The notes under the pieces: model-generated
Seen by the model: the letters and a program-made list of their open reading frames with translations, nothing else
Told to the model about the DNA's origin: nothing
The model's database searches: none
Made by a program: the position numbers and the translations under genes
Source: Peribacillus alkalitolerans
GTDB lineage: Bacteria; Bacillota; Bacilli; Bacillales; DSM-1321
Reading direction: 5' to 3'
Assembly: GCF_010882125.1 (NCBI RefSeq)
Contig: NZ_JAAGVZ010000001.1
Location: forward strand, 310,001 to 374,000
DNA: 64,000 bases
Part shown: positions 42,013-50,532 of the stretch, one piece after another
Layout: every line of letters starts with the position of its first letter
Numbering within the stretch: the stretch's first letter is position 1

Positions 42013-43020
42013 CTATTTCTTAATCAATTTCGCATTCACTTTTGATGTTCTTATTTCTACCGTCAACGTACCTGCCTGCTTGTTAACAGACGCCTTTATC
42101 AGAAGTGGAACACTCTGTATATTCTTAAACCTAAAATCAGGTCCACCCCAAGACACCGTCGCATCTCTTCCCTTAGGTACATACCCTACATCCAAGGAGT
42201 GATTGTGGTGCTCCACATAATCTATTTGCAGTTGATCGATAGCATTATACAACGTGGATGATGTCTGGCAGATTCCCCCACCAATTCCTTCCACTAATTC
42301 CTTATCTACGATTTCCTTTGCCTTCTGATAGCCTCTAGCTGCTGTCCGTTCGCCCACTTGGGTATTAAAAGAAAAAATGTCCCCAACTCCTAAAATCACA
42401 TTATCGATAGTCTGAGACGATAGTTCAATATTTCTTACCCTCCCAGTCACACTACTATCAAATTTTGTCGTATAAGTCCCTACTACCACTTCTCCTAAAC
42501 TCTTCGCTTCTTCCGCTTTATATCCTGATTCCGTAATACTAAGGGGTAAGTTCACTTCTCCACCCTTATCAGATAATCCCATTATACTTTCCACTAATTG
42601 GTTTTCTGATAGAATGACACGAGGCTTGCCTTTGATGATCTCTCCATTGGCCCCGATTTTATCCAGGACCATGCGCTGGTCATAGCTTGATCTTGCTAAA
42701 CTTCTAACCCAATCCGCTATTTGCTTTTCGTAGCTCTCTTTATTCTGCCCGTAGCCCATCTCTATCGGAATAATTTCTTTAAGCACTTTTCCTGTATTCG
42801 GATCCATTACCGTTATCATTACCTCTTCCACTTCTTCTTCCTCTTCTACCTTATCTACTGTCTTTTGTTCCTCCAGTTTCTTCTCTAACTCTTCTACTTT
42901 TTTCTCTAATCTCTCTATTTTTCTCTCTAATGCCTTCTCAGCCTCTATATCTTTATTACAGCCCGTCAACCCTATCAAACTACCAGCTAATACACCTGTA
43001 ATTACCCATTTACGTTTCAT
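42013..43020 (-). CDS. VanW family lipoprotein
   Basis: ATG 43020 follows GGGGGACAA and gives 335 residues; the 43 codons before it are not credible. The signal peptide ends in a lipobox (GSLIGLTGC, Cys about 18), so the protein is a lipoprotein on the outer membrane face. Residues 22-60 are a Glu/Lys coiled coil. The VanW domain (PF04294) spans about 195-315. It has VLGVGDIFSFNTQVGERTAA, then the signature GGGICQTSSTLYNA, and HHNHSLDVGYVPKGRDATV. VanW is an accessory gene of some vancomycin-resistance clusters, but chromosomal homologues are common and their biochemical role is unknown. No other van genes are nearby. Confidence 0.93.
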   Translation of the reverse strand: MKRKWVITGVLAGSLIGLTGCNKDIEAEKALERKIERLEKKVEELEKKLEEQKTVDKVEEEEEVEEVMITVMDPNTGKVLKEIIPIEMGYGQNKESYEKQIADWVRSLARSSYDQRMVLDKIGANGEIIKGKPRVILSENQLVESIMGLSDKGGEVNLPLSITESGYKAEEAKSLGEVVVGTYTTKFDSSVTGRVRNIELSSQTIDNVILGVGDIFSFNTQVGERTAARGYQKAKEIVDKELVEGIGGGICQTSSTLYNAIDQLQIDYVEHHNHSLDVGYVPKGRDATVSWGGPDFRFKNIQSVPLLIKASVNKQAGTLTVEIRTSKVNAKLIKK

Positions 43021-43175
43021 TTGTCCCCCTATTTTTCCAAAGCATATATTAAAACTTACTATCCAAGAAAAACAATACTGTTTTCTATCACCGTCATTTA
43101 TATTCAAATACTCTTTGTCATATGAATGATTGGTGGTAATTTGAGTCATTATTCTTAGATGGGGGTAAATAAAAA

Positions 43176-43205
43176 AAACGAACTCAAATTTGACTGAGTT
43201 CGTTT
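43176..43205 (-). terminator. Terminator of the DMFase-like gene
   Basis: AAACGAACTCA pairs with TGAGTTCGTTT across an 8-base loop. The minus strand continues with TTTTT. Confidence 0.9.
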
Positions 43206-43226
43206 ATCTTATCGAGTTTACGAGAT

Positions 43227-44621
43227 TTACTTTTTAATCAATTCATTAATGGCATTTTTCGTGATCGTTTGCACATTTAGATTCGGGTAAGCGTTGTGTT
43301 CTTTTTTCCCGTAGGCATCCAGGTACCAGTTCCAGTAGAACGTACCTACAGCAAAGACCTTGCCTCCATTAGGATGCTTATACCAGGTTACATGGGATTT
43401 TGTACTTTTTCCATATAGGCCTACAAATGACTCTCCAAGAATTTCAACTCCAGGTATCGTGCCATCATAGGCATCGACTTCACCACCAATGATATTCCGG
43501 ATTCTGTCGCCTTTTTTTAAAGTAGTCCCCTTCAATAGCCAATGATTGTTCGTGATGGTTAAATCATTATATTTTTTCTCAGGAATTCCCGCATATTGAA
43601 TGCCAAACAGCATTTGTTCTGGATAATTTACAGGGCTATTACGAAATTTTGTTGTCGTAAGGGAAGGATTAGTTAGAGCTAATGGATCATCATAATATTT
43701 ATAACCATACATTTTTGTTGGATCCTTCGTATCATAACGAACCTGCCAATAGCCTACATTAGCGTTCAGTACGGCAAGTCCGACCTTATTTTTCATTTTT
43801 TCTTCAATTGCCTTCCTCATTCCCATTGTCCAATATTCAGCATGACCTGGTATGATGATCGCATTGATTTGTGACTTTCTTAGAATTCCATCATGAACAT
43901 CCTTGTCAGTAAAATAGGTAATCGAATAGTTTTGACGCTCAATCCATCGGATAAAATTATATTCATAGGCAAAGAAATCACCTGAACCATTTCCTGTATT
44001 ATATGGACGCTTAAAGGAAGCTTGATATCCAGCCTGACTATACGTGCTGTTATATCCGTACAGACTCTTGCCACCCCAGTTATTGTAGGCTTGATAGGTA
44101 TTCGCAGCAATTAATATACCGAGCTGGGCTTTAGGCTTTGATTGTTTCACCACAAATGGGATATAGCTTTGTCGATTATCAGTATCCACCAGCTTTGCCA
44201 AATACACTCCACTACTCCAGGATCGTGGAACTGTAAAGTTTACGGTTGGTAACCATTTCGCTTCAGTCGCTCCTAAAGCGGGTTGTTTATTTCTTAGGAT
44301 TCCAGAGTATCTGCTCGTTTTTTGCATAAATTCAGAGCCGCTACCCTCGTTGTAGCCCATGCGATAAAACTCAATGTGGAATGGCTTTTTGTTGTGAATA
44401 TAGAATACTAGCTTTTCCCCAGCCTCAATAGAGGTTTGGTTGGCATAGCCCTGTAAGGCCTTGCCTGCTGGCTTGCTGATTTTCCACTGTGAGTCTTTTG
44501 AATTCGTACTTAGACGGGATATTTGCTCCGAATTCTCTATATTTTCTGATGCATATGTATAATTTTGGCTAAGGAGTATAATAAACATTGATATCATCAA
44601 TAAAAACGCAACTTTTTTCAT
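43227..44621 (-). CDS. Secreted protein with an N,N-dimethylformamidase large-subunit-like C-terminal domain
   Basis: The product is 464 residues with a signal peptide (about 1-24, TYA|SEN). Residues 50-160 look like a beta-sandwich: QGYANQTSIEAGEKLVFYI, PFHIEFYRMGYNEG, then SSGVYLAKLVD. Residues 165-460 match the DMFase beta-subunit C-terminal domain family. Motifs include AANTYQAYNNWGGKSLYG, YLTDKDVH-like YFTDKDVHDG, IIIPGHAEYWTMGMRKAIE, LNANVGYWQVRY and TFYWNWYLDA. The fold resembles glutamine amidotransferases. Only some relatives hydrolyse formamides, and secreted members have no known substrate. It is transcribed alone on the minus strand with its own terminator. Confidence 0.82.
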   Translation of the reverse strand: MKKVAFLLMISMFIILLSQNYTYASENIENSEQISRLSTNSKDSQWKISKPAGKALQGYANQTSIEAGEKLVFYIHNKKPFHIEFYRMGYNEGSGSEFMQKTSRYSGILRNKQPALGATEAKWLPTVNFTVPRSWSSGVYLAKLVDTDNRQSYIPFVVKQSKPKAQLGILIAANTYQAYNNWGGKSLYGYNSTYSQAGYQASFKRPYNTGNGSGDFFAYEYNFIRWIERQNYSITYFTDKDVHDGILRKSQINAIIIPGHAEYWTMGMRKAIEEKMKNKVGLAVLNANVGYWQVRYDTKDPTKMYGYKYYDDPLALTNPSLTTTKFRNSPVNYPEQMLFGIQYAGIPEKKYNDLTITNNHWLLKGTTLKKGDRIRNIIGGEVDAYDGTIPGVEILGESFVGLYGKSTKSHVTWYKHPNGGKVFAVGTFYWNWYLDAYGKKEHNAYPNLNVQTITKNAINELIKK

Positions 44622-44739
44622 ATCTTCCTCCGGATTCTAAGTTGCAATAGAGACCTATTGTCTATTATATATCGGTAAAATGTTCATTGGTTTTAGATTA
44701 ATAGAAAACAAAAATGACTTGTAAAATTTCCCACAAGGC

Positions 44740-44772
44740 ATTCGACAAAATTCGGGTGGTGACAGGCACCAC
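44740..44772. repeat. GGTG-box intergenic repeat element copy
   Basis: TTCGACAAAATTCGGGTGGT runs into GACAGGCACCAC, a near-palindromic GGTG...CACC box. Related boxes occur at 16901, 17032, 27195 and 39176. Confidence 0.7.
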
Positions 44773-44789
44773 TATTCAGTCAAAATAAA

Positions 44790-44817
44790 AGCCCTACAGA
44801 GATTTCCCCTGCAGGAC
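44790..44817 (-). terminator. Terminator of the phosphodiester glycosidase gene
   Basis: AGTCCTGCAG pairs with CTGTAGGGCT (two G-U pairs) across a short loop. The minus strand then reads TTTATTTT. Confidence 0.85.
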
Positions 44818-44823
44818 TGTGTA

Positions 44824-47001
44824 TTAATAGATTACAGCAATGTTGTCTACGTAGATATTTCCTTTACTTTTTGCCGTATCCACACTCATGTAACGAACTG
44901 GCGCAGTTAGCTTATAAGGAGGTTTGAACCCGGATGGAATGGTAGCCTCAATGTACTTCCAGCCCTTCCAGTTCATGTTCCTTGTAAAGTCTAGATTGAT
45001 TTCTTTTTGGTTAGCATCCTTTAACTGGCTTCTTACCCAATAGCCATTACCTTCACCATAAACCCACATTCCAATTTTCTTTGGATTGCCCTGAAGAGTC
45101 ATTGGTGTAGATGGAGAAGCGTAAATGCCTGAAGTTCCAGTATTTCCAGTGAAGTCATAGCTTAGTTTTAAGGATTGCTTGCCATACTGGATAATTTTCC
45201 TTTCAGGTGCGATCGCTATCGTTTTATATTTAGCCCCAGTAGCCTTCCAGCTTGAAATATTACCTTCGAAGGTCTCAATGACAACTGAATTCTTAGTGCC
45301 TATAATGAGCTTGGCCGTTGCCTTCGTAGTACCATAGGACACTGTTAAAGTTCCTGTTCCGACCTTGCTTCCGGATGTAAAAACTCCATCCTTCACAGAG
45401 CCTAACGTTGTAGGAGAAACTTGGTAGGTGAATGCCTTTGGATCTTCAACAATACTTTTTCCATTTAAATAACCTTTAACTTTAATAGGCGTACTCATAT
45501 TCGCTGGTAGGGCGATGACATCATTTTCTAATGTAATCTTATCCAGTTTATTGCTGAAATTGATTGTAATATCCGTTGAAATGGATCCAGAAGTTGCAGT
45601 AATCTTCCCTTTACCAGTTCCATTTACGGTAAAGCTGCCATCCTCGTTAAATACCCCTTTATCCGAAGTCCAAGTGATAGGGGCATCTAAAGGGACTGGA
45701 TAACCAGCAGCATCGTAGCCTTTGATATCGATGCCTAAGTTTTTATAGGTTTGGCCGCTAAAAAGAGTCACTTCTTTTGTAGAAGGAATTAACTTGCTTA
45801 ATGGCCCCATAGGAGCTTTGTTGACAATGAATAAGGCATTAGCAATACTTCTTTCCTTACCATCTGACGGCTTATTCACTACGCCTAATTGCATGGTGTC
45901 CGGATTTTTCACCACCATGGTCGATGACCCGCCACCATCAAATGTCATCGCATCGACAGCACCAAAATCTTTCATGACTTTGGCCATCTCGTTTAAAGTC
46001 ATTCCAACGCTGTGGTACTTATCTCTTCCATCCAGCACAACCATAAACACGCTACCGTCTTCCTTAATACCGATAGCCGTCCTTGGTGCTGCACCTTTAA
46101 CATTTAAGGATTGAGTGACACCCTTTTTCACTAATTGATAGCGTCCGCCAATGGATTCCTCGATTCCAGCCCATTCTTCCTCGAAATAATGAAGCGTGAC
46201 TTCCACTGAATCTCCTGGCTTCACATTCTTTTTCAAATACTCACTACTATATCCGTGACCAGATAAGACATATTCACCCTCGTTTAGCTTGGTATTGCCT
46301 TTACCAGCCAACACTTCCTTAACCTTAAAAGTGACTTTTCCATTTCCGTTCAAAACGCCATTCATATCAGTAAGGACTACTTCCGTACCTGAGGAATTCG
46401 TTTTAGTGCTTGAATAATAATTTGGAGTATACATGATCAATTGATCACTGTTTCTCTTTTTATTGATTCCTGTAATATTATAAATACTACCACCATTAAC
46501 CTTCATACCGACATAAATATCCGGGCTGCCGATAAGGGCTTTCCCTTCCTTGGTCACCCCGAAAATTACTCGGCTTGACGCAATAGTCGTATTGGTGGTC
46601 CAGATTTCTCCATTATGTACGGTTAAATCAGTAGGTGATCCGCTTGAATCAAAATAATCTCCATTTGTTCCAGCTAGAATAACACCCTCTGTAAAATCGT
46701 TACGTTTAGAAATAGAAGAAACGGTTTCTAAACCTAGGATTTTATCCTTAGCCATACCCACTTCAAAACCAATATTGCTTACAGCAGGACTGACATCCAT
46801 CTTATTGATGAATTGCTTACCACTATTGCTGTTAATTTGATAAGTCGAATGGCTCACACCTTCAGTAAGGACCTTTGTGGTTTCCTTTGCCACAGTTCCA
46901 ATGGATAACTTCTTTGCAGGGGCCGATTCTACGGGTTGTATCGACGAAACCATAAACGAAAAACAGACGACACCAGCAATCATAATTCTCTTAAACATCA
47001 T
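44824..47001 (-). CDS. Secreted phosphodiester glycosidase family protein (NAGPA-type) with Ig-like and beta-sandwich C-terminal domains
   Basis: The product is 725 residues. ATGs at 47001 and 46998 both follow AGGGAGAAA, and the second is slightly better spaced. Residues 1-27 form a signal peptide. The phosphodiester glycosidase domain (PF09992, about 60-385) shows VILAGTNGDYFDSSGSPTDL, the RTAIGIKEDGSVFMVVLDG motif and FDGGGSSTMVV, the signature of N-acetylglucosamine-1-phosphodiester alpha-N-acetylglucosaminidase relatives. Residues 395-565 hold two Big_2-like Ig domains. The last 155 residues (VIETFEGNISSWKATG, then IYVDNIAVIY) resemble a carbohydrate-binding sandwich. Relatives act on wall polymers or exopolysaccharide. 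The substrate here is not known. It neighbours a GDPD gene, another phosphodiester enzyme. Confidence 0.9.
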   Translation of the reverse strand: MMFKRIMIAGVVCFSFMVSSIQPVESAPAKKLSIGTVAKETTKVLTEGVSHSTYQINSNSGKQFINKMDVSPAVSNIGFEVGMAKDKILGLETVSSISKRNDFTEGVILAGTNGDYFDSSGSPTDLTVHNGEIWTTNTTIASSRVIFGVTKEGKALIGSPDIYVGMKVNGGSIYNITGINKKRNSDQLIMYTPNYYSSTKTNSSGTEVVLTDMNGVLNGNGKVTFKVKEVLAGKGNTKLNEGEYVLSGHGYSSEYLKKNVKPGDSVEVTLHYFEEEWAGIEESIGGRYQLVKKGVTQSLNVKGAAPRTAIGIKEDGSVFMVVLDGRDKYHSVGMTLNEMAKVMKDFGAVDAMTFDGGGSSTMVVKNPDTMQLGVVNKPSDGKERSIANALFIVNKAPMGPLSKLIPSTKEVTLFSGQTYKNLGIDIKGYDAAGYPVPLDAPITWTSDKGVFNEDGSFTVNGTGKGKITATSGSISTDITINFSNKLDKITLENDVIALPANMSTPIKVKGYLNGKSIVEDPKAFTYQVSPTTLGSVKDGVFTSGSKVGTGTLTVSYGTTKATAKLIIGTKNSVVIETFEGNISSWKATGAKYKTIAIAPERKIIQYGKQSLKLSYDFTGNTGTSGIYASPSTPMTLQGNPKKIGMWVYGEGNGYWVRSQLKDANQKEINLDFTRNMNWKGWKYIEATIPSGFKPPYKLTAPVRYMSVDTAKSKGNIYVDNIAVIY

Positions 47002-47141
47002 TTTCTCCCTTCACACCTAATCTAGTTGTTTATCTATCTATCATTATATGACAAATTATTACCAAATTGGCGTGTTTTGGGTAAATTAGAAAATGTTTAA
47101 TAAAGATAGTTATATATTACTAGATACAATATACACAAAAA

Positions 47142-47164
47142 AACCCTGTTTTCATCACAGGGTT
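47142..47164 (-). terminator. Terminator of the GDPD gene
   Basis: AACCCTG pairs with CAGGGTT across a short loop. The minus strand continues with TTTTTTT. Confidence 0.9.
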
Positions 47165-47175
47165 CATCTTTCCAT

Positions 47176-47907
47176 TTATTCTTTATCCCTAATTTTCAGA
47201 GCCTTTTCTGGGAAATCGGTCATGATGGTATCAATGTTCATACCAATCAGCTTTTTCATGTCTTCTTCTTCGTTAACGGTCCAAACCCTTAATGGAAAGT
47301 TGTTTCTTTCTGCTTCGCGACTCATTTCTGTATAGGCAACTGGTGTGTGTACATGCAAGGCAGATGCCCCTATCGAAGCTGCATATTTCCAAGGTTCGAC
47401 AAGTATTTCCACGAAAAGAATTGCTATATTGATTTCAGGATCCAGTTGTTTGATTCTTTGAACACTATAATGATTAAAGGAAGAAATGATAGCCTTGTCT
47501 TTATATGAAAATTGCTCTAAGTCCTTCAATACTTTTTCTTCGATTTCTTGATATTGGATCACATCGGTTTTTAATTCTACATTTAATAGGATTTCGGTAC
47601 CTTGTAATAGTTGTAGCACTTCCTTTAAAGTTGGAATGGTTTCTCCTTGAAATTCATTGGAAAACCAAGATCCTGCATCCAGCTTTTTCAGTTCTTCCAA
47701 TGTGAAATCCATGACTTTTCCTGTTCCATTCGTCGTACGATCGACGGTTTCGTCATGGATGACCACTAGTTCCCCGTCCTTAGTCAGATGAACATCAAGT
47801 TCAATCCCGTCCGCTCCAAGCCGAACTGCTTCTTGCATCGCGGCTAATGTATTTTCAGGATGTGTCCCTTTACTGCCTCTGTGTGCAAAAATAAGTGTCT
47901 TTCCCAT
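47176..47907 (-). CDS. Glycerophosphodiester phosphodiesterase (UgpQ-like, cytoplasmic)
   Basis: ATG 47907 follows AGAGGTG and gives 243 residues. There is no signal peptide, unlike secreted GlpQ. The TIM-barrel motifs are complete: FAHRGSKGTHPENT (catalytic His about 9), GIELDVHLTKDGELVVIHDET (metal-binding Glu and Asp, catalytic His), then LLNVELKTD and SFNHYSVQRIK. The C-terminus has VWTVNEEEDMKKLIGMNIDTIMTDFPE. The enzyme hydrolyses glycerophosphodiesters to glycerol-3-phosphate and an alcohol, recycling phospholipid or lipoteichoic acid breakdown products. It is separate from, but parallel to, the phosphodiester glycosidase gene. Confidence 0.95.
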   Translation of the reverse strand: MGKTLIFAHRGSKGTHPENTLAAMQEAVRLGADGIELDVHLTKDGELVVIHDETVDRTTNGTGKVMDFTLEELKKLDAGSWFSNEFQGETIPTLKEVLQLLQGTEILLNVELKTDVIQYQEIEEKVLKDLEQFSYKDKAIISSFNHYSVQRIKQLDPEINIAILFVEILVEPWKYAASIGASALHVHTPVAYTEMSREAERNNFPLRVWTVNEEEDMKKLIGMNIDTIMTDFPEKALKIRDKE

Positions 47908-48012
47908 CTTCACACCTCTTTCTTAAAATTCGAACTACATCATCTATTTCGACTATAACATTTACCATTGTATGAAACATTATATGCTGTTAAACTAACA
48001 AAAAACTTTATC

Positions 48013-48090
48013 AAACTTCCTTATATATGATGGAGATATGGTCCATTCGTTTCTACCCGGCAGCCGTAAATGGCCGGACTATAGGGAAAA
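48013..48090 (+). ncRNA. Purine (guanine-type) riboswitch aptamer
   Basis: All conserved parts are present: P1 CCTTATA / TATAGGG, J1/2 TATGAT, P2 closed by the GATATGG loop, the TTTCTACC joining segment, P3 CCGGC / GCCGG with the GCCGTAAA loop, and GACTAT. The C in GGACTAT is position 74, which selects guanine rather than adenine. It lies in front of nupG. Confidence 0.97.
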
Positions 48091-48107
48091 GCAACTGGAT
48101 CATGCCT

Positions 48108-48163
48108 GCCATGCATTCAAGCTTTTCTGCTATCAGTGAAAAGCTTGAGTGTGTGGCTTTTTT
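48108..48163 (+). terminator. Riboswitch expression-platform terminator
   Basis: GCCATGCATTCAAGCTTTTC pairs over 20 positions (some G-U) with GAAAAGCTTGAGTGTGTGGC and is followed by TTTTTTG. It is the off-state terminator of the guanine riboswitch. Confidence 0.95.
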
Positions 48164-48215
48164 GTTTTTATAGAGGTCTGACATCAGACTATACACTTTA
48201 TTAGGAGGAATTAGC

Positions 48216-49409
48216 TTGGATATCTTATTTGGATTGTTATCATTAATCGGCGTTTTATTTGTAGGATTTTTATTTAGCAGCAACCGTAAAGCAATTCCTT
48301 GGAAAACCATAGCAATAGGATTAGTCCTAGAAGGTTTATTCGTACTTTTTGTCATGAAATCTGAAATCGGACAAAATATTCTTCGAAAAACTGCAGCTGG
48401 CGTCCAAAAAGTCATCGACTATAGTAATGAAGGAACACAATTTGTATTCGGTGGATTTTTTGCAGAAGGATCGAACATTACATTTGTATTTGCGATCCAA
48501 GTTCTTTCAACCGTGATTTTCATCTCTGCACTTGTCTCTCTTTTATATCATTTACGTATCATTCCATTTGTAGTTCGTATTGCTGGGTTAACTTTAGGAA
48601 AATTGCTTGGTACAACTAAAGTAGAAACGTTCAGCGCAGTAGGAAATTCCTTCTTGGGATTAGTGGAAGCACCATTACTGGTTAAACCATATATTAAAAA
48701 CCTAACTCGTTCAGAGCTATTTGCAGTCATGGTTGGTGGAACAGCTTCAGCTAGTGGAGCAATCCTGGTTGGGTACTCGTTAATGGGTGTGGAAATGAAA
48801 TATTTGCTAATTTCTGTATTTAGTGTCCCTCTTGCTTCTCTAATCACCGCAAAGCTTTTAGAACCTGAAACAGAGAAAAGTCTGACGAATGAGGACATTT
48901 CTATAGAAAGAACCGAATATACAAATGGTTTCGAAGCAATAGCAGAAGGAGCCATTAATGGAGTCAAACTTGCTCTTAATATTGGTGGACTTCTAATTGC
49001 CTTTATTGGACTACTTGCCTTATTTAACGGAATCCTAGGGTTGGTTGGGACTAGCCTTGTTTCTATTCTTGGATATTTATTCTATCCGTTTGCTTTGTTA
49101 ATTGGAGTACCATTGGACGAAGCATTCAGAGCCGCTTCTATTATTGGAACAAAAGTCTCGGTCAATGAATTTGTAGCTTATATGGAATTGACAAAAATGA
49201 TCGATGAATTATCACCAAAAACTGTGGCAATTTTATCCGTAGCACTTTGCAACTTTGCAAACCTATCTTCAATTGGACAGTTGATTGTTGGATTGGGATC
49301 TATGGATCCTTCGAAACGACCGCTTGTTTCGAAGCTAGGGTTGAAGGCAGTAATTGGAGGGACTTTAGCTAGTTTTATTACTGCAGTATTTGTGGGGATG
49401 TTTATTTAA
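48216..49409 (+). CDS. nupG: Concentrative nucleoside transporter, NupG-like
   Basis: The product is 397 residues, starting at TTG 48216 after AGGAGGAATTAGC. About ten hydrophobic helices are seen. CNT family motifs are present: GNSFLGLVEAPLLVKPYI (about 145-165), MVGGTASASGAILVGY, and the C-terminal NEFVAYMELTKMID and LCNFANLSSIGQLIVGLG segments. CNT transporters import nucleosides with protons or sodium. The guanine riboswitch upstream means expression falls when guanine is plentiful, as for the NupG/YxjA purine nucleoside carrier of B. subtilis, so purine nucleosides are the likely substrates. It is monocistronic. Confidence 0.96.
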   Translation: MDILFGLLSLIGVLFVGFLFSSNRKAIPWKTIAIGLVLEGLFVLFVMKSEIGQNILRKTAAGVQKVIDYSNEGTQFVFGGFFAEGSNITFVFAIQVLSTVIFISALVSLLYHLRIIPFVVRIAGLTLGKLLGTTKVETFSAVGNSFLGLVEAPLLVKPYIKNLTRSELFAVMVGGTASASGAILVGYSLMGVEMKYLLISVFSVPLASLITAKLLEPETEKSLTNEDISIERTEYTNGFEAIAEGAINGVKLALNIGGLLIAFIGLLALFNGILGLVGTSLVSILGYLFYPFALLIGVPLDEAFRAASIIGTKVSVNEFVAYMELTKMIDELSPKTVAILSVALCNFANLSSIGQLIVGLGSMDPSKRPLVSKLGLKAVIGGTLASFITAVFVGMFI

Positions 49410-49416
49410 TAATAGT

Positions 49417-49449
49417 GGGATGGGGGAGAAATTCCCCATCCCTCTTTTT
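49417..49449. terminator. Bidirectional terminator between nupG and the convergent gene
   Basis: GGGATGGGG and CCCCATCCC pair across an 8-base loop, followed by TCTTTTT. The minus-strand gene ends at its edge. Confidence 0.9.
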
Positions 49450-50506
49450 AAGAAACAGTGGTTTCAATGCTTATGATTTTCCAATTCCCATTGATTTTCT
49501 CTACCTTATAGACACACTTTTCTGTGACCTTTTGATTTTTCTTATTCGTGGAACGCTCTTCAGTTTGGACAAAGCTATAGTCCGGCGTTAGAGGGTAAAC
49601 CTTGATGGCATGAAAATCAATTTTCCAGCCCTCATCCCAAATTTTCTTATAAACGAGCAAGTTCCTTCTATATTCTTGGTCATTCTCGAAATAAAAAGCA
49701 TTCAAGCTCTCTTCCAAGCGATTATTATAGTTGTATTCTAAGTGTTCAAAGGTTTTGGTAACCGATTCGACTATCCCTTTATATTTTCCAGCAAAATTCT
49801 TTTCGAATATTTTGTTGTAGTACTGTTCCAGTATTCCGTAATGGGCCTTATCCTTGTTTAGCTTTTGTTTAGCATTAAAGTATGCCTGATAGGAATCATA
49901 AAAAGACAAGGAGTCTGAGTTAAGATCCTTTTCGACCTTTAATAATAAGACTAGCGCTTTAACGTAAGGTTCCGCATTCACAACTTTTTGTTTCGCTACT
50001 TTACCAAATTTCCCATCTAACTTGGTTTGAAGAGCCTTGTCCTTAATTTTCACTAGCTCCTGGTTATATTGCTTTTGAGTTGAAACAAACTGATTATATG
50101 TATTAATTAGACTTTGAGTGGTTTGATTTTTATCATATCCCGTCTTTACCGATACTGCTAACTTATTGAGGCTTTCCCCTTTCAGAAATGCATTATTATA
50201 TGCGGTTGCCGTTAATTGGACCACCTTTAATTTATTGGTACGTTGGATAAACTTATCTCTGATCTCTTTGGACTTGACTGTTTTTATCTGTTTTTCTACA
50301 TTCACAATACCTTTTTCGAAATTGCTGAGTGTAGAAGTAGATAATTTTGTTAATTTTGTTTCCTGAGATATTATACTTTCAGCCATTTTTTCTAGTTGGA
50401 TGATTGCTTTATCAATTGAGTCGTTATTCGTTGCAGCAATACTTGTCTTTGTTGACCCAATAATGAAAATTAAGGCAATCAATACAGCTATAACAACCTT
50501 TTTCAC
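49448..50506 (-). CDS. Secreted helical protein with NTF2-like C-terminus
   Basis: The product is 352 residues, starting at GTG 50506 five bases after AAAGGTGAT. Residues 1-24 form a signal peptide ending SIA. Residues 28-240 are almost entirely helical and Lys/Asn-rich, with three similar segments (IDKAIIQLEKMAESIISQET; SLINTYNQFVSTQKQYNQEL; ADVEPY-like NAEPYVKALVLLLKVEKDL). They recall the SbsC-type three-helix bundles of S-layer proteins. The last 100 residues look like an NTF2-like fold (NAFYFENDQEYRRNLLVYK, WKIISIETTVS). No anchor is seen. It lies 26 bases after the PIG-L gene on the same strand, so co-transcription is likely. The SbsC link is my inference. Confidence 0.72.
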   Translation of the reverse strand: MKKVVIAVLIALIFIIGSTKTSIAATNNDSIDKAIIQLEKMAESIISQETKLTKLSTSTLSNFEKGIVNVEKQIKTVKSKEIRDKFIQRTNKLKVVQLTATAYNNAFLKGESLNKLAVSVKTGYDKNQTTQSLINTYNQFVSTQKQYNQELVKIKDKALQTKLDGKFGKVAKQKVVNAEPYVKALVLLLKVEKDLNSDSLSFYDSYQAYFNAKQKLNKDKAHYGILEQYYNKIFEKNFAGKYKGIVESVTKTFEHLEYNYNNRLEESLNAFYFENDQEYRRNLLVYKKIWDEGWKIDFHAIKVYPLTPDYSFVQTEERSTNKKNQKVTEKCVYKVEKINGNWKIISIETTVS

Positions 50507-50532
50507 TTCTTATCACCTTTTCTATAAATCTA

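Noticed and set aside
42013-43020. Vancomycin resistance cluster
   Set aside because: Only a VanW-domain lipoprotein is present. There are no vanH/A/X or vanRS genes, and VanW homologues are common without resistance.
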